Part shown: positions 29,119-38,734 of the stretch, one piece after another
How the letters are laid out: the number at the start of each line of letters is the position of its first letter
Position numbering within the stretch: position 1 is the stretch's first letter
Notes under the pieces: generated by a model
Told to the model about the DNA's origin: nothing
The model's database searches: none
The model's input: only the letters and a program-made list of their open reading frames with translations
Assembly (NCBI RefSeq): GCF_021290925.1
Contig: NZ_JAJSLX010000001.1
Span: forward strand, 868,001-932,000
Origin: Sessilibacter corallicola
Lineage (GTDB): Bacteria > Pseudomonadota > Gammaproteobacteria > Pseudomonadales > Cellvibrionaceae
Reading direction: 5' to 3'
DNA: 64,000 nucleotides
Program-made: the position numbers and the translations under genes

Positions 29119-30747
29119 CTAATCGCCAATTTTCCAGCCATTGGTAATGGGATAACGACGGTCACGACCAAATCCGCGTTGAGTAATACGAACCCCTTCT
29201 GGTGCTTGGCGACGTTTGTACTCGTTAATATCTACCAATCGCAAAACACGATTCACCGTCTGAGACTCAAAACCTGCAGCAATAATCACCTCAGCACTCT
29301 CATCCAATTCGATGTAACGATACAGGATTTCATCCAAAACCTCGTACGGCGGCAAGCTGTCTTCGTCTTTTTGATCCGGCGCCAGTTCAGCCGAAGGCGG
29401 ACGCTCAATCACACTGACAGGAATCACTTCGCTGATAGTATTGCGGTAACGCGATAACTCAAACACAGTAACCTTTGGCACGTCTTTTAATACGTCGTAA
29501 CCACCAGCCATATCACCGTAGAGCGTGGAATAACCCACCGCCATTTCGCTCTTATTTCCAGTGGTTAAAACCAAGTAACGTTTCTTGTTAGAGATCGCCA
29601 TCAACAAAACCCCTCGCGCACGCGCTTGCAGGTTTTCTTCGGTAGTGTCTCGCTCAGTGCCTTCAAACTCCTCAGCAAGGCTCGCCATAAAGGCGTCGAA
29701 GATCGGCTCAATGCTGATTGATTGATAGCGCACGCCCAAACGCTCGGCCTCGTCGGCGGCGTCATTTTTGGATAAATCGCTGGTGTAACGAAACGGCATC
29801 ATGATCGCTTCCACCCTATCCTTACCCAAAGCATCAACCGCAACAGCAAGGGTCAAGGCCGAATCAATACCGCCAGACAAACCCAGAACCACCCCTTTAA
29901 AGCCGTTCTTGTTAACGTAATCTCTCACGCCTAAGACAAGGGCTTGGTAAATTGACGCCAATTCCGAAGGTGGTTCGATCAATTGATTGGGGGTAATTGT
30001 GGCGCAATCATCACCCAGCTCTACATTAACCTGATAAAGCCCTTCTTCGAAAAACGGCGCTTGGAACTGTTTTTCGCCTTTGGCATCGACAACCATTGAT
30101 CCGCCATCAAACACCAACTCGTCTTGCCCGCCCACCAAATTAACGTACACAATAGGCATCTGGCCTTCGTTGGCGCGTTGACCAAGCAACTCATCGCGCT
30201 CGTAATTTTTACCACGATGAAACGGTGAGGCGTTCAAATTCAACATAATTTCAGCGCCGGCAAGTCGCGCCTGTTCCGTAGGCTCGGGAAGCCAAATATC
30301 TTCACAAACCGTCACGCCAACTTTGATACCCGACAACTCGAACACACACGGCGAGTGGCCTGCTGTGAAATATCGTTTCTCATCGAAGACTTGGTAGTTG
30401 GGCAAACACTGCTTCGCGTATTCAGTGACCGTATTGCCGTTTAAGAAAACACCCGCCATATTGAAAACGTTGCCATCAACCACTTTGGGGTAACCCACCA
30501 CGGCGGCAATATCCGCAGGCATCCGGCTTTTTAAATCATTTAATGCATTATCGATTCGCGTTTCTAGACTGGGTCTAAGCAACAAATCTTCTGGCGGATA
30601 GCCAATGAGAGTTAACTCAGGAAAAACCACCACGTCAGCGCCTTTTTCCGCTGATTGTTCAAGAACTGAAATTACTTTCTCAAGATTGCCTGGAATGTCC
30701 CCAACCATAAAATTTAATTGGGCCATTACAACGTTTAATCCAGCCAC
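29119..30747 (-). CDS. nadE: Glutamine-dependent NAD+ synthase
   Basis: The 542-residue product makes NAD+ from deamido-NAD+ using glutamine. The N-terminal nitrilase-type glutaminase domain (about 1-255) has the Glu in FPELTLIGYPPEDLL, the Lys region LPNYQVFDEKRYF and the nucleophile in GVTVCEDIWLP. The C-terminal ATP-pyrophosphatase domain has VLGLSGGIDSALTLAV (about 287-302) and TTGNKSEMAVGYSTLYGD. It is convergent with bamD and divergent from pilS. Confidence 0.96.
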   Translation of the reverse strand: MAGLNVVMAQLNFMVGDIPGNLEKVISVLEQSAEKGADVVVFPELTLIGYPPEDLLLRPSLETRIDNALNDLKSRMPADIAAVVGYPKVVDGNVFNMAGVFLNGNTVTEYAKQCLPNYQVFDEKRYFTAGHSPCVFELSGIKVGVTVCEDIWLPEPTEQARLAGAEIMLNLNASPFHRGKNYERDELLGQRANEGQMPIVYVNLVGGQDELVFDGGSMVVDAKGEKQFQAPFFEEGLYQVNVELGDDCATITPNQLIEPPSELASIYQALVLGVRDYVNKNGFKGVVLGLSGGIDSALTLAVAVDALGKDRVEAIMMPFRYTSDLSKNDAADEAERLGVRYQSISIEPIFDAFMASLAEEFEGTERDTTEENLQARARGVLLMAISNKKRYLVLTTGNKSEMAVGYSTLYGDMAGGYDVLKDVPKVTVFELSRYRNTISEVIPVSVIERPPSAELAPDQKDEDSLPPYEVLDEILYRYIELDESAEVIIAAGFESQTVNRVLRLVDINEYKRRQAPEGVRITQRGFGRDRRYPITNGWKIGD

Positions 30748-30939
30748 CGACTTCTCCTACGCCTGATTCGATTAGTATGCAATTGGGCTTATGCACAGAG
30801 TGCTATTGTCCTGGAATCTGCTGAAATAGGCAAAGACGAGCACGCACTTTGCACAACCAATGATTCATGGATCTAATTTTGCCAAGTAACTCGCTATTTA
30901 AGACGTGTAGTCCCAGGCTCACCGCTAAAACCGTCCACA

Positions 30940-31029
30940 ATGAGACCTCACATGATCACGCACATGACTACTCACATGGCAACTCATATCGCAACGCAAC
31001 TCGGTTCAACTGAAGACACACGTGCATGA
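30940..31029 (+). repeat. 12-bp tandem repeat encoding a possible Met-x-x-His peptide
   Basis: Copies of CACATG recur exactly every 12 bases (30949, 30961, 30973; degenerate at 30985). The repeat is in phase with a 29-codon frame starting ATG at 30940 whose translation begins with four MxxH units (MRPHMITHMTTHMATH) and ends at a TGA (31027-31029). No ribosome-binding site precedes it, so translation is doubtful. It lies in the 382-base nadE/pilS gap, which otherwise shows no gene. Confidence 0.4.
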
Positions 31030-31129
31030 AATCCTGTGTCTGGAAATGATATGCTCGTTATTACGCGCGGAGTATTTTTTCTAACCGTCGACCAAAACAA
31101 CAATTTTTACCACAACAACAATTTATTCA

Positions 31130-32743
31130 ATGGCAAAAACCGACATCTACGACAATAACTACGGTTTACTGAGGGTATACACTTACTATCGTGTCGCTCT
31201 CGGCAGCCTGTTATTAATGCTCCACACCAGTGATTTAATTACTGATTTATTGGGCAGTATCGATAAGCAACTGTTCTTATACACAACCCTTGTTTACACC
31301 GTCCTCAATATTCTAACGCTGCTGCGACTGTGGATAAGTCGGTTAGAGCCCACGACCTCTCAAGTTGTATTTTTCCTGATCGTCGATATTTTCGCACTTA
31401 ACCTTTTAAGTTACGCCAGTGGCGGCATTAAAAGTGGCATTGGCTATCTGTTAATAATTACAGCAGCCACCGGGGCCATTTTTTTGCGCGGCCAGTGGGC
31501 GATGTTTATCGCGGCATTCGCGGCAATATCGGCTCTGGCCGAAACGATTATTTCTGGCATTACCCACGGCAACAAAGCGGCGGATTTATTTTCAGCCGCC
31601 GCCCTCGGTATTTTGCTGTTCGCCACCGCGATTTTATTCCAGTACCTAACCCAGCGAATTCGAGAAAGTACCGCCGAGGCTCAGGACCAAGCCCACTTAG
31701 CAGCAAAAGCCATTGATATATCGCAACAGATTATTGCCAGAATGAGAACAGGCGTACTGGTGATGGATGCGGAAGAAAAAATTCAATTGATTAACCACGC
31801 CGCCGGTGAGCTGCTTGGCCTAAAGCACGAAATGTATCGGGATATTTCCGATATAGAACACATCCCAATCGTCTACCGCGCTTACCAACAATGGCGAGAA
31901 TCACCGACCACACTGCAAGAGCCGGTACACATTGCGCAATCGAATAACGACGTGCGAATTAATTTTGCCATGTTGGGTGAACAACCTAACGCAAGTATTT
32001 TAGTGTTCGTTGAAGACCATCGATTGCTGGCACAAGAAGCTCAGAAATTAAAACTCGGATCACTGGGGCAATTAACGGCAAGTATCGCCCACGAAATTCG
32101 AAACCCATTGGGGGCGATTAGCCACGCCGCACAATTGTTGGCCGAAACGCCAAATAGAGAAAGTAGCGATGAGCGCTTACTGAATATAATTATCAATCAC
32201 TCCAAACGCGTGAATCAAATCATTGAAAACACTCTGCAATTATCGCGCAGAAGCCAGGGCCAGGCCGAAGTGATCGATCTCAGACAGTGGCTGCCTAAAT
32301 TTATCGCCGATTATGAAATTACGCACTCCATCGATCCTCCAATCGACATAGAATTGGTCTTTATCAGTGACAACAATGAACCGATTTTGGCAAAAATTGA
32401 TGTAAATCACCTGCGACAAATTTTAACGAACCTTATTGAAAATGGGTTGCGCTACAGCTTTAAAAACACAGGATTGCATCACTTGTTACTCAGAGCCAGC
32501 AATATCGATAACGGAGAAATTACCAGTTTGCAAATTCAAGACGACGGTGTTGGAATTTCTAAAGAACATCTCAAACACATCTTTGAACCGTTCTACACAA
32601 CAGAAAACACCGGATCTGGGCTGGGCTTGTACGTATCGCGAGAACTCTGCCAACTCAATCAGGCATCACTGAATTATTTTTACAACGACAACGAAAAAAG
32701 CTGCTTTCAAATTAACTTTGCCCACGCTCAACAAATGTTCTAA
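31130..32743 (+). CDS. pilS: Two-component sensor histidine kinase PilS
   Basis: The 537-residue product matches PilS, which controls type IV pilin transcription with PilR. Six hydrophobic segments fill about 15-185, then a PAS-like region (about 200-300, ARMRTGVLVMDAEEKIQLIN). The kinase core has the phosphoacceptor His in SIAHEIRNPLGAISHAAQLL, an N box LTNLIENGLRYS, and the ATP-lid motifs DDGVGIS and GSGLGLYV. pilR follows 195 bases downstream. No Shine-Dalgarno is evident at the ATG at 31130. Confidence 0.94.
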   Translation: MAKTDIYDNNYGLLRVYTYYRVALGSLLLMLHTSDLITDLLGSIDKQLFLYTTLVYTVLNILTLLRLWISRLEPTTSQVVFFLIVDIFALNLLSYASGGIKSGIGYLLIITAATGAIFLRGQWAMFIAAFAAISALAETIISGITHGNKAADLFSAAALGILLFATAILFQYLTQRIRESTAEAQDQAHLAAKAIDISQQIIARMRTGVLVMDAEEKIQLINHAAGELLGLKHEMYRDISDIEHIPIVYRAYQQWRESPTTLQEPVHIAQSNNDVRINFAMLGEQPNASILVFVEDHRLLAQEAQKLKLGSLGQLTASIAHEIRNPLGAISHAAQLLAETPNRESSDERLLNIIINHSKRVNQIIENTLQLSRRSQGQAEVIDLRQWLPKFIADYEITHSIDPPIDIELVFISDNNEPILAKIDVNHLRQILTNLIENGLRYSFKNTGLHHLLLRASNIDNGEITSLQIQDDGVGISKEHLKHIFEPFYTTENTGSGLGLYVSRELCQLNQASLNYFYNDNEKSCFQINFAHAQQMF

Positions 32744-32938
32744 CACCTACCAACAGGCATTTTGTTGATCAAACCGTTGGGAATTACGCTATTTTTCAAT
32801 TGCGGTAATTAAGACATAATCAGAGGTTTCTTAATTACCCAGTAATTTTTTTCAGACAGAATCAATGAACAAACAAGCACATCGCTGGTTTATCATTCTC
32901 TGAATCGTCAACGACACAAGTAAAGGTCAAACCGTATT

Positions 32939-34321
32939 ATGTCCCATCAAGCTCTTATCATTGACGATGAACCCGATATTCTCGAACTATTGGATATCAC
33001 ACTCTCGCGCATGGGTATTGAATCTCATCGAGCGCCCGATCTCAAAAGTGCAAAATTGCAATTAAAAGAGAATCACTACGACCTGTGCTTAACCGATATG
33101 AGATTGCCAGACGGCAATGGCATCGATCTGGTTAAGGAGCTTCAAACCAGCAAGCCCAATTTACCGGTGGCCGTATTTACCGCACACGGCAATATGGACA
33201 CCGCTGTTGAAGCCATGAAAGCCGGAGCATTTGATTTTATTACCAAACCGGTCGATTTGGAGCTGTTGCGACAGCTGGTTAAATCGGCATTGAATGCTTC
33301 TCACAATAAAACCGAAGCCAGTTCCGATTCCGAGCATTTAATCAAAGGTGAATCGGATCAGATCCGAGAACTCAAACAAAAAATTGTCAAACTGGCACGC
33401 TCACAGGCCCCAGTATTTATATCGGGTGAATCCGGCAGTGGTAAAGAACTGGTTGCCCGCTCCATTCATCAACAAGGGCCGCGAGCCGAGAAACCATTTG
33501 TTGCCGTCAACTGTGGGGCGATTCCATCCGAACTCGTTGAAAGCGAATTTTTTGGCTACCGCAAAGGCAGCTTTACCGGCGCTCAATCCGATAAAAAAGG
33601 GTTATTCCAAGCCGCCAATGGCGGCACCTTATTCTTAGATGAAATTGCCGATTTGCCGCTCGACATGCAAGTAAAATTGCTTCGTGCCATTCAAGAAAAA
33701 GCCGTGCGAGCCATTGGCGATTCAACCGAAACCAAAATAGACGTGCGCATCTTAAGCGCGAGTCACAAAAACCTGCCACAAGCGATTGAAGACGGCACCT
33801 TCCGCGCTGACTTGTATTACCGCATTAATGTGATTGAGGTATTGGTCCCGCCGTTGCGCCAGCGCGGTAAAGATATTTTGTTGTTAACGGATTTTTTCTT
33901 AAACCAATTTGCCGAAGAAACTCAGTTACCGAAAGCCACCTTGGCACCCGAAGCAAAAACGGCCCTGGAAAATTACGATTTTCCAGGTAACGTGCGCGAA
34001 TTAGAAAACGTACTCGAACGTGCTTACACCTTGTGTGAAAATAATTTAATCACTCAAACCGACCTTCAGCTCGCGCCGATTAAACACAATAAAATCAGCA
34101 AAATTGAAACGCCATCCAATCCGAGCCCACCAACTAAATCCACAAACGCTTACGACGGCAGCGTCTCTATCGACGAATATTTAGAAGAAATTGAAAAAGA
34201 AATTCTGTTGAATGCGCTGGAAGATAACCGCTGGAATCGAACCTCAACCGCAAAAGCATTAGGCATTACTTTTCGCTCATTGAGATATCGGTTAAAAAAA
34301 TTGGATTTAGACAACGATTAA
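32939..34321 (+). CDS. pilR: Sigma-54-dependent response regulator PilR
   Basis: The 460-residue product has a receiver domain (1-120; acidic pair in IIDDEPD, phosphoacceptor in LCLTDMRLPDG), an AAA+ domain (about 140-370) with Walker A GESGSGKEL and the sigma-54-contact loop as GSFTGA rather than GAFTGA, and a Fis-type helix-turn-helix at the C-terminus (WNRTSTAKALGITFRSLRYR). PilR activates pilA from a sigma-54 promoter; pilA is not in this window. A MITE lies just downstream. Confidence 0.95.
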   Translation: MSHQALIIDDEPDILELLDITLSRMGIESHRAPDLKSAKLQLKENHYDLCLTDMRLPDGNGIDLVKELQTSKPNLPVAVFTAHGNMDTAVEAMKAGAFDFITKPVDLELLRQLVKSALNASHNKTEASSDSEHLIKGESDQIRELKQKIVKLARSQAPVFISGESGSGKELVARSIHQQGPRAEKPFVAVNCGAIPSELVESEFFGYRKGSFTGAQSDKKGLFQAANGGTLFLDEIADLPLDMQVKLLRAIQEKAVRAIGDSTETKIDVRILSASHKNLPQAIEDGTFRADLYYRINVIEVLVPPLRQRGKDILLLTDFFLNQFAEETQLPKATLAPEAKTALENYDFPGNVRELENVLERAYTLCENNLITQTDLQLAPIKHNKISKIETPSNPSPPTKSTNAYDGSVSIDEYLEEIEKEILLNALEDNRWNRTSTAKALGITFRSLRYRLKKLDLDND

Positions 34322-34341
34322 CTCACACTGGAAGTTCTATA

Positions 34342-34620
34342 GGAGCCTCTGACTAACCTCAAGATCACTCAGGCCAAGGAGTTTTTTTCTGATTAAGGCG
34401 TGCTTTTGAAGGTCTAACGGGTTAAATCGAAAAAGCACAACGCAAAGCAGGAAAAAACTGGCAGGCCCTGAAAGGCGTGGCCTCAAGCGCACATTTGCGG
34501 CGTTGCCGTTTTTATTAAGGCCCCATGTCTGTTACGGAAAGGGCCATTAATTGCAAACGTCGCCTTGCAACTGCACGCTTGAGATCACGCTGAGTAATTT
34601 TGAGGTTAGTCAGAGGCTCC
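34342..34620. mobile_element. MITE family A, copy 1 (TATA-flanked)
   Basis: The 279-bp element begins GGAGCCTCTGACTAACCTCA and ends with its inverted complement, and is flanked on both sides by TATA (34338-34341, 34621-34624). It has no transposase. The interior is closely similar, in reverse orientation, to 54823-55085. Removing the element and one TATA leaves a 12-bp hairpin (CTGGAAGTTCTA / TAGAGCTTCCAG, one G-T pair, four-base loop), so it inserted in the loop of a palindrome between pilR and the peroxiredoxin-like gene. Confidence 0.88.
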
Positions 34621-34679
34621 TATAGTTAGAGCTTCCAGCACTCTGATACGTTTTCGATCTAAATTTTTAATCGGAGCGT

Positions 34680-35213
34680 TTACTCGGTAAAGGTACCACG
34701 AATCGGGTAATTATTATCAGGATTGCGAATAAAACGAATCCCATTAATAATACTTTCAAGATTCGGGCGGGTGAACGGTGTATTGGAAATATCCACCACC
34801 TGTAGATTTCCATCACCATTAATAATAAATAATCCTGGTTCAGCAAATACGGAATCCGACTCTTGTGGTCTTGGTGTTGAAATGTATAAACCCAAAGCCT
34901 TCATTTGTTCCACAGTCAACCCAAAACCCACTGCAAATTCGGGCTCAACCAAAGCCAGTTGTTCTTTTGCTCTTTCTTCGGTATCGGAAGACACGGCAAC
35001 AACATCCACCCCTAATTCGTTATAAGCGGCAAGCAGTGGATTTAATTCCTTCAAGTAATGCGTGCACAACGGGCAATGTTTACCGCGATACACAATCACC
35101 ATTTGCCAGTCACAACCTTCAGCAGGCTTTCCTAACTGCAGTTCACCACCACCAAATTTAGCCACCGACATTGCGGGAAATTTTTCCCCCGCCGATAATT
35201 TAAACGCACTCAT
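34680..35213 (-). CDS. AhpC/TSA-type peroxiredoxin-like protein
   Basis: The 176-residue thioredoxin-fold product has VIVYRGKHCPLCTHYLKELN with a CPLC active-site motif at about 48-51, and a conserved VSSDTEERAKEQL block. This matches the redoxin-family peroxiredoxin-like proteins; thiol peroxidase activity is likely but unproven because the motif differs from the typical TxxC. The ATG at 35213 has AGAGG five bases upstream; a TTG-initiated frame extends to 35249. It stands alone between a MITE and a TonB-dependent receptor. Confidence 0.85.
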   Translation of the reverse strand: MSAFKLSAGEKFPAMSVAKFGGGELQLGKPAEGCDWQMVIVYRGKHCPLCTHYLKELNPLLAAYNELGVDVVAVSSDTEERAKEQLALVEPEFAVGFGLTVEQMKALGLYISTPRPQESDSVFAEPGLFIINGDGNLQVVDISNTPFTRPNLESIINGIRFIRNPDNNYPIRGTFTE

Positions 35214-35264
35214 AATAGCCTCTTCAAATAAATTCATCGTGTTATACAACTAATTTTATGCGCT

Positions 35265-35289
35265 ATAAAAAACCGGCCAACGGCCGGTT
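35265..35289 (-). terminator. Terminator of the TonB-dependent receptor gene
   Basis: On the minus strand AACCGGCC-GTT-GGCCGGTT is followed by a T-run, 25 bases past the receptor stop. Confidence 0.93.
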
Positions 35290-35313
35290 CCATAACGTGA
35301 ATGACTTATTATT

Positions 35314-38241
35314 TTATAATTTAATGTTAAAACGCAAATAGCTAAATACGCCAGGTACGTCATAGGTGGTTGCGTCAAACCCATTCAAAGCACAACTAAA
35401 ACAGGTTGGAGAATCTTCATCAGTAACATTAAGCACACCCGCAGACAAGGTAATTTCTTGCTCAGTAGGCAATGACCAAGTTGCCGCTAAATCAACGTAT
35501 AAAGTGTCTTCCAAAACATTCAGTTCTTCAGCTTCATTGGAACAAAGTCCTAAGCCATCCAAACCTGTGCAATCTTCGGTAACTTCATCAATGTAACGGA
35601 AAGTCGCGGCAAACGCCCAATTATCGTAAAACAATTCGGACGTTAATGTGGATTTTAATTCGGGATAAGCCTGCTCAGGATCACCCGTTTCAGTACCTTC
35701 CAAATGCACATCAATAAAACCGGTTGATGTTGGCACCTGCTCAATGTATTCGTCTAAGAACGTATTTTGCCAAGTCAATTTAATTTGGCCAAAACTATAG
35801 GTCGGGCTTAAATAGACAAAACTTAAATCATAACCGGAGGTTTCAATACCACCGATATTCGTTAACTGATTAGAAAAACCGTTAATAACACCGCCTGAGG
35901 TTCGTGTTATTCCGTTACACAAGCCCGAATCCAACGTTGAAATACAACCTTCTAATTGTACTTGCGCATCCAACGCTTGAATTGCACCATCGATCTCGTG
36001 CTCATAATAGGTGCCTTCAACGGTAAACTGCTCAATCCAATCTTGGCTATCGACCCAATCGGCATCGTAGACAAAACCTAAGGTGATGCTGTCGGATTCT
36101 TCCGGTTGCAACTCTCGATTGCCGCCCGTGGTTACCGATATTTGTGGATTAAACTGAACGTAACTGCCATCAACAGGAACGCCTAACGCAGCACAGTTTG
36201 CAACGGTTTGTGGGTCAGCCGGAATGGCACCGTTTTGCGTGCCTAAAATATCGGAACATGGATCAGCTAGGGTTTGATCGAAACGTGCAGCCGAGCCGAA
36301 CAACTCGCCAATTCCCGGAGCACGTAATCCTTCAGAAAAACTGCCGCGCAATAAAATATTGCTGACCGGGCGATATTTAAATCCTACTTTGCTGGTGGAT
36401 TCCGAACCAAACGTACTGTAGTCAGAGTTTCGGATTGCCAGAGATAAATCTAAAAGATCAGCGCCGGGTAAATTCTCGAGAATAGGAATTTGCAACTCAA
36501 GGTAATATTCTTCAATATCAAAGCCACCACGTGTAGGCGTTGATTGAACACCCGCGCTTTCACCGGCAACAACAACAGCGTCCGGTTGAAAAAATCCATC
36601 TTGTTCTCGGTATTCTATACCTGCTGCAAAAGCAAAGGGGCCTGCGGGTAATTGGAATAAATCGCCGCTGATGTTTGCCGTAACGTTCGATAACTCTTGC
36701 TCACTTACGTCTTTTTGCACAAACGAAATAAAATCCAATTGCTCCTGAGTAATCGTACCGTTACCGTCACCTTGGCCACCGAATAAATTTAATGGCACAC
36801 AAGAACCCGTACAATCTGGGCCCAGCGCTTCTTGAATTCTCGCAGAGTTGTAACCGCCGGTTTTGATCTGATCAGCACGGTTTTCTGAGCGAGCAAAATT
36901 AACATCCCAATAAAAATTGCGATCACCCAACTCAAATTGGCCTTGCAAACCAGCCCCCACGTAAAAAGTATTCACGTCCTGCTCGAACACCCTCGGACCA
37001 CCTTCTAATGGACGACGACCAAAAAAGAAGGGATTGGTATTGGCGTCGAGCGTAAAGCCAAACGGATTAAACGGATTACTCGCATCCACCGAAATGGTAT
37101 CTAACAGATTACCATTCCCGGCTTCTGGGCCAATAAATAATGGCTCGGGCGCTGCCTGATTGGTTGATTTACGATTGTTAAACAAACCTTTTAAATAAAA
37201 CGTTGTTGATGGCGTTAAATCGTATTGCGCTTGAGTGTAAATATTGGTGCGCTCATTGGGGGCTAGCACCAAATTAAATGGCGAGAAATTAAATCGATCT
37301 GCCGTTGTAAATGGACTGAAATCATCGTTTGGACCACAGGGGTTTGCGGCATCGTAACGCGGCACACCCGTGACACCGTCGTTAATCGTACAGTCAACTT
37401 GCAAACCCGTATTTGGATCCGTAAAAAAGAAACGTCCTTGAGGTGTACCCGAACTGCCACCTAAACCGTTAGTCACAAATGGAATGGGCGTAGAAGCCTG
37501 ATCACGATCCGCCGCAAGCACATCGTTCGCATTAACATAACCAATATTTAAAAATATCCGTGAGCGATCGCCAATCGTGCCAATGGATAAATTAATTTCA
37601 TTACTTTCACCATCACCTTCGTCGTACGCACCGGAATAAGCTTCAATTTCAAAGCCGTCAAAGTCTTTTTTGGTAATAATATTAACAACACCGGCAATTG
37701 CGTCACTGCCGTAAATGGATGACGCGCCATCTTCTAAAACTTCAATTCGCTCAATAATTGCCGTTGGAATGGTGTTTAAATCCACCGCAGACGAGACGCC
37801 ACTGGCCGACGACCCATTCACCCAGCGCACACCGTCCACCAAAACCAAGGTTCGATTAGACCCTAAATAACGCAAATCAATTTGCGAGGCACCGGCACCA
37901 ATACCACCGCCATCGGGTGGAAAACCGAAATTACCACTGCTGTTAAAACGCGAATTTAATCCGCCGCCAGACGCCGTTAAGCGCTGTAAGAAATCACCCA
38001 CCGATGTTAAGCCTGAACGATCCAAATCCTCAGCAGTTAACGTTGTGACTGGAGATCCTTGCGAAAGCGGATCTTGACGAATTCGAGTACCGGTTACACT
38101 CACTTCTTCAATGGTGTCGTTGGCACCATTGGCTTGAGCATAAACGGGAGATGTAGAAAATAGAAAACACGAGGCAAGTGCTGCCGGTAAAGCGACTTTA
38201 TTAAATGACTTACCATAAAACCTGACATCAAGGTGTTGCAT
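35314..38241 (-). CDS. TonB-dependent outer-membrane receptor
   Basis: The 975-residue product has a signal peptide (about 1-35, ending SPVYAQA), a plug domain (about 45-170: IEEVSVTGTRI, LVLVDGVRWVNG, IERIEVLEDGASSIYGSDAI) and a 22-strand barrel with an aromatic C-terminus (FSYLRFNIKL). The class is the large receptors, often for oligosaccharides or other complex nutrients, common in polysaccharide-degrading Cellvibrionaceae; the substrate is not indicated by neighbours. It is a single-gene unit. Confidence 0.93.
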   Translation of the reverse strand: MQHLDVRFYGKSFNKVALPAALASCFLFSTSPVYAQANGANDTIEEVSVTGTRIRQDPLSQGSPVTTLTAEDLDRSGLTSVGDFLQRLTASGGGLNSRFNSSGNFGFPPDGGGIGAGASQIDLRYLGSNRTLVLVDGVRWVNGSSASGVSSAVDLNTIPTAIIERIEVLEDGASSIYGSDAIAGVVNIITKKDFDGFEIEAYSGAYDEGDGESNEINLSIGTIGDRSRIFLNIGYVNANDVLAADRDQASTPIPFVTNGLGGSSGTPQGRFFFTDPNTGLQVDCTINDGVTGVPRYDAANPCGPNDDFSPFTTADRFNFSPFNLVLAPNERTNIYTQAQYDLTPSTTFYLKGLFNNRKSTNQAAPEPLFIGPEAGNGNLLDTISVDASNPFNPFGFTLDANTNPFFFGRRPLEGGPRVFEQDVNTFYVGAGLQGQFELGDRNFYWDVNFARSENRADQIKTGGYNSARIQEALGPDCTGSCVPLNLFGGQGDGNGTITQEQLDFISFVQKDVSEQELSNVTANISGDLFQLPAGPFAFAAGIEYREQDGFFQPDAVVVAGESAGVQSTPTRGGFDIEEYYLELQIPILENLPGADLLDLSLAIRNSDYSTFGSESTSKVGFKYRPVSNILLRGSFSEGLRAPGIGELFGSAARFDQTLADPCSDILGTQNGAIPADPQTVANCAALGVPVDGSYVQFNPQISVTTGGNRELQPEESDSITLGFVYDADWVDSQDWIEQFTVEGTYYEHEIDGAIQALDAQVQLEGCISTLDSGLCNGITRTSGGVINGFSNQLTNIGGIETSGYDLSFVYLSPTYSFGQIKLTWQNTFLDEYIEQVPTSTGFIDVHLEGTETGDPEQAYPELKSTLTSELFYDNWAFAATFRYIDEVTEDCTGLDGLGLCSNEAEELNVLEDTLYVDLAATWSLPTEQEITLSAGVLNVTDEDSPTCFSCALNGFDATTYDVPGVFSYLRFNIKL

Positions 38242-38734
38242 AGACAGTCTCCGCCCAGATTAAAATCTGATTATTTATTGCTAGAATTATTTGGACGCAT
38301 GCACAAAAGCTGACGATATTTATAAAAATATTGATAGGATTAATCGTTCGATAAATAGATTTAGTCGTTCCTACGTTTACGCCAATTTTCGCAAATGCAC
38401 ATCAAGCCAGAGACGAGCTGTATAAAATTGACCGCCCTGTAAGGACTGACAAATAAGAAGAATTAATATAAGAAGGGAGTGTTGATAGACGAAAAAGTAA
38501 ATGAGGTTAAAAACAAACAAATAAAATACACATTAACGTGTGATCCAAATCCTATTACAGGTTGAACCCGTTAATTTTTTATATCAGGATTAAATTAATT
38601 CGTATAAATCAAAAATTCCCAATTCAGTTTTATTTTTAATAATAGTTAGCGAATTCATACTCTCACCAAAAGTTTTCTACGCCTGCCTTTATACGATTAT
38701 TTCTTCTAAACATTGAGTTACCGAAATTCAAACG
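38242..38734. other. AT-rich region upstream of the receptor
   Basis: These 493 bases contain no gene that I can support. The minus-strand promoter of the TonB-dependent receptor is expected here but was not identified. The right end borders the CRISPR array. Confidence 0.4.

Noticed and set aside
34338-34624. IS630/Tc1-mariner assignment of MITE family A from TA flanks
   Set aside because: A TA duplication would leave the host gene of copy 2 out of frame, whereas TATA restores it exactly. The family was left unassigned.
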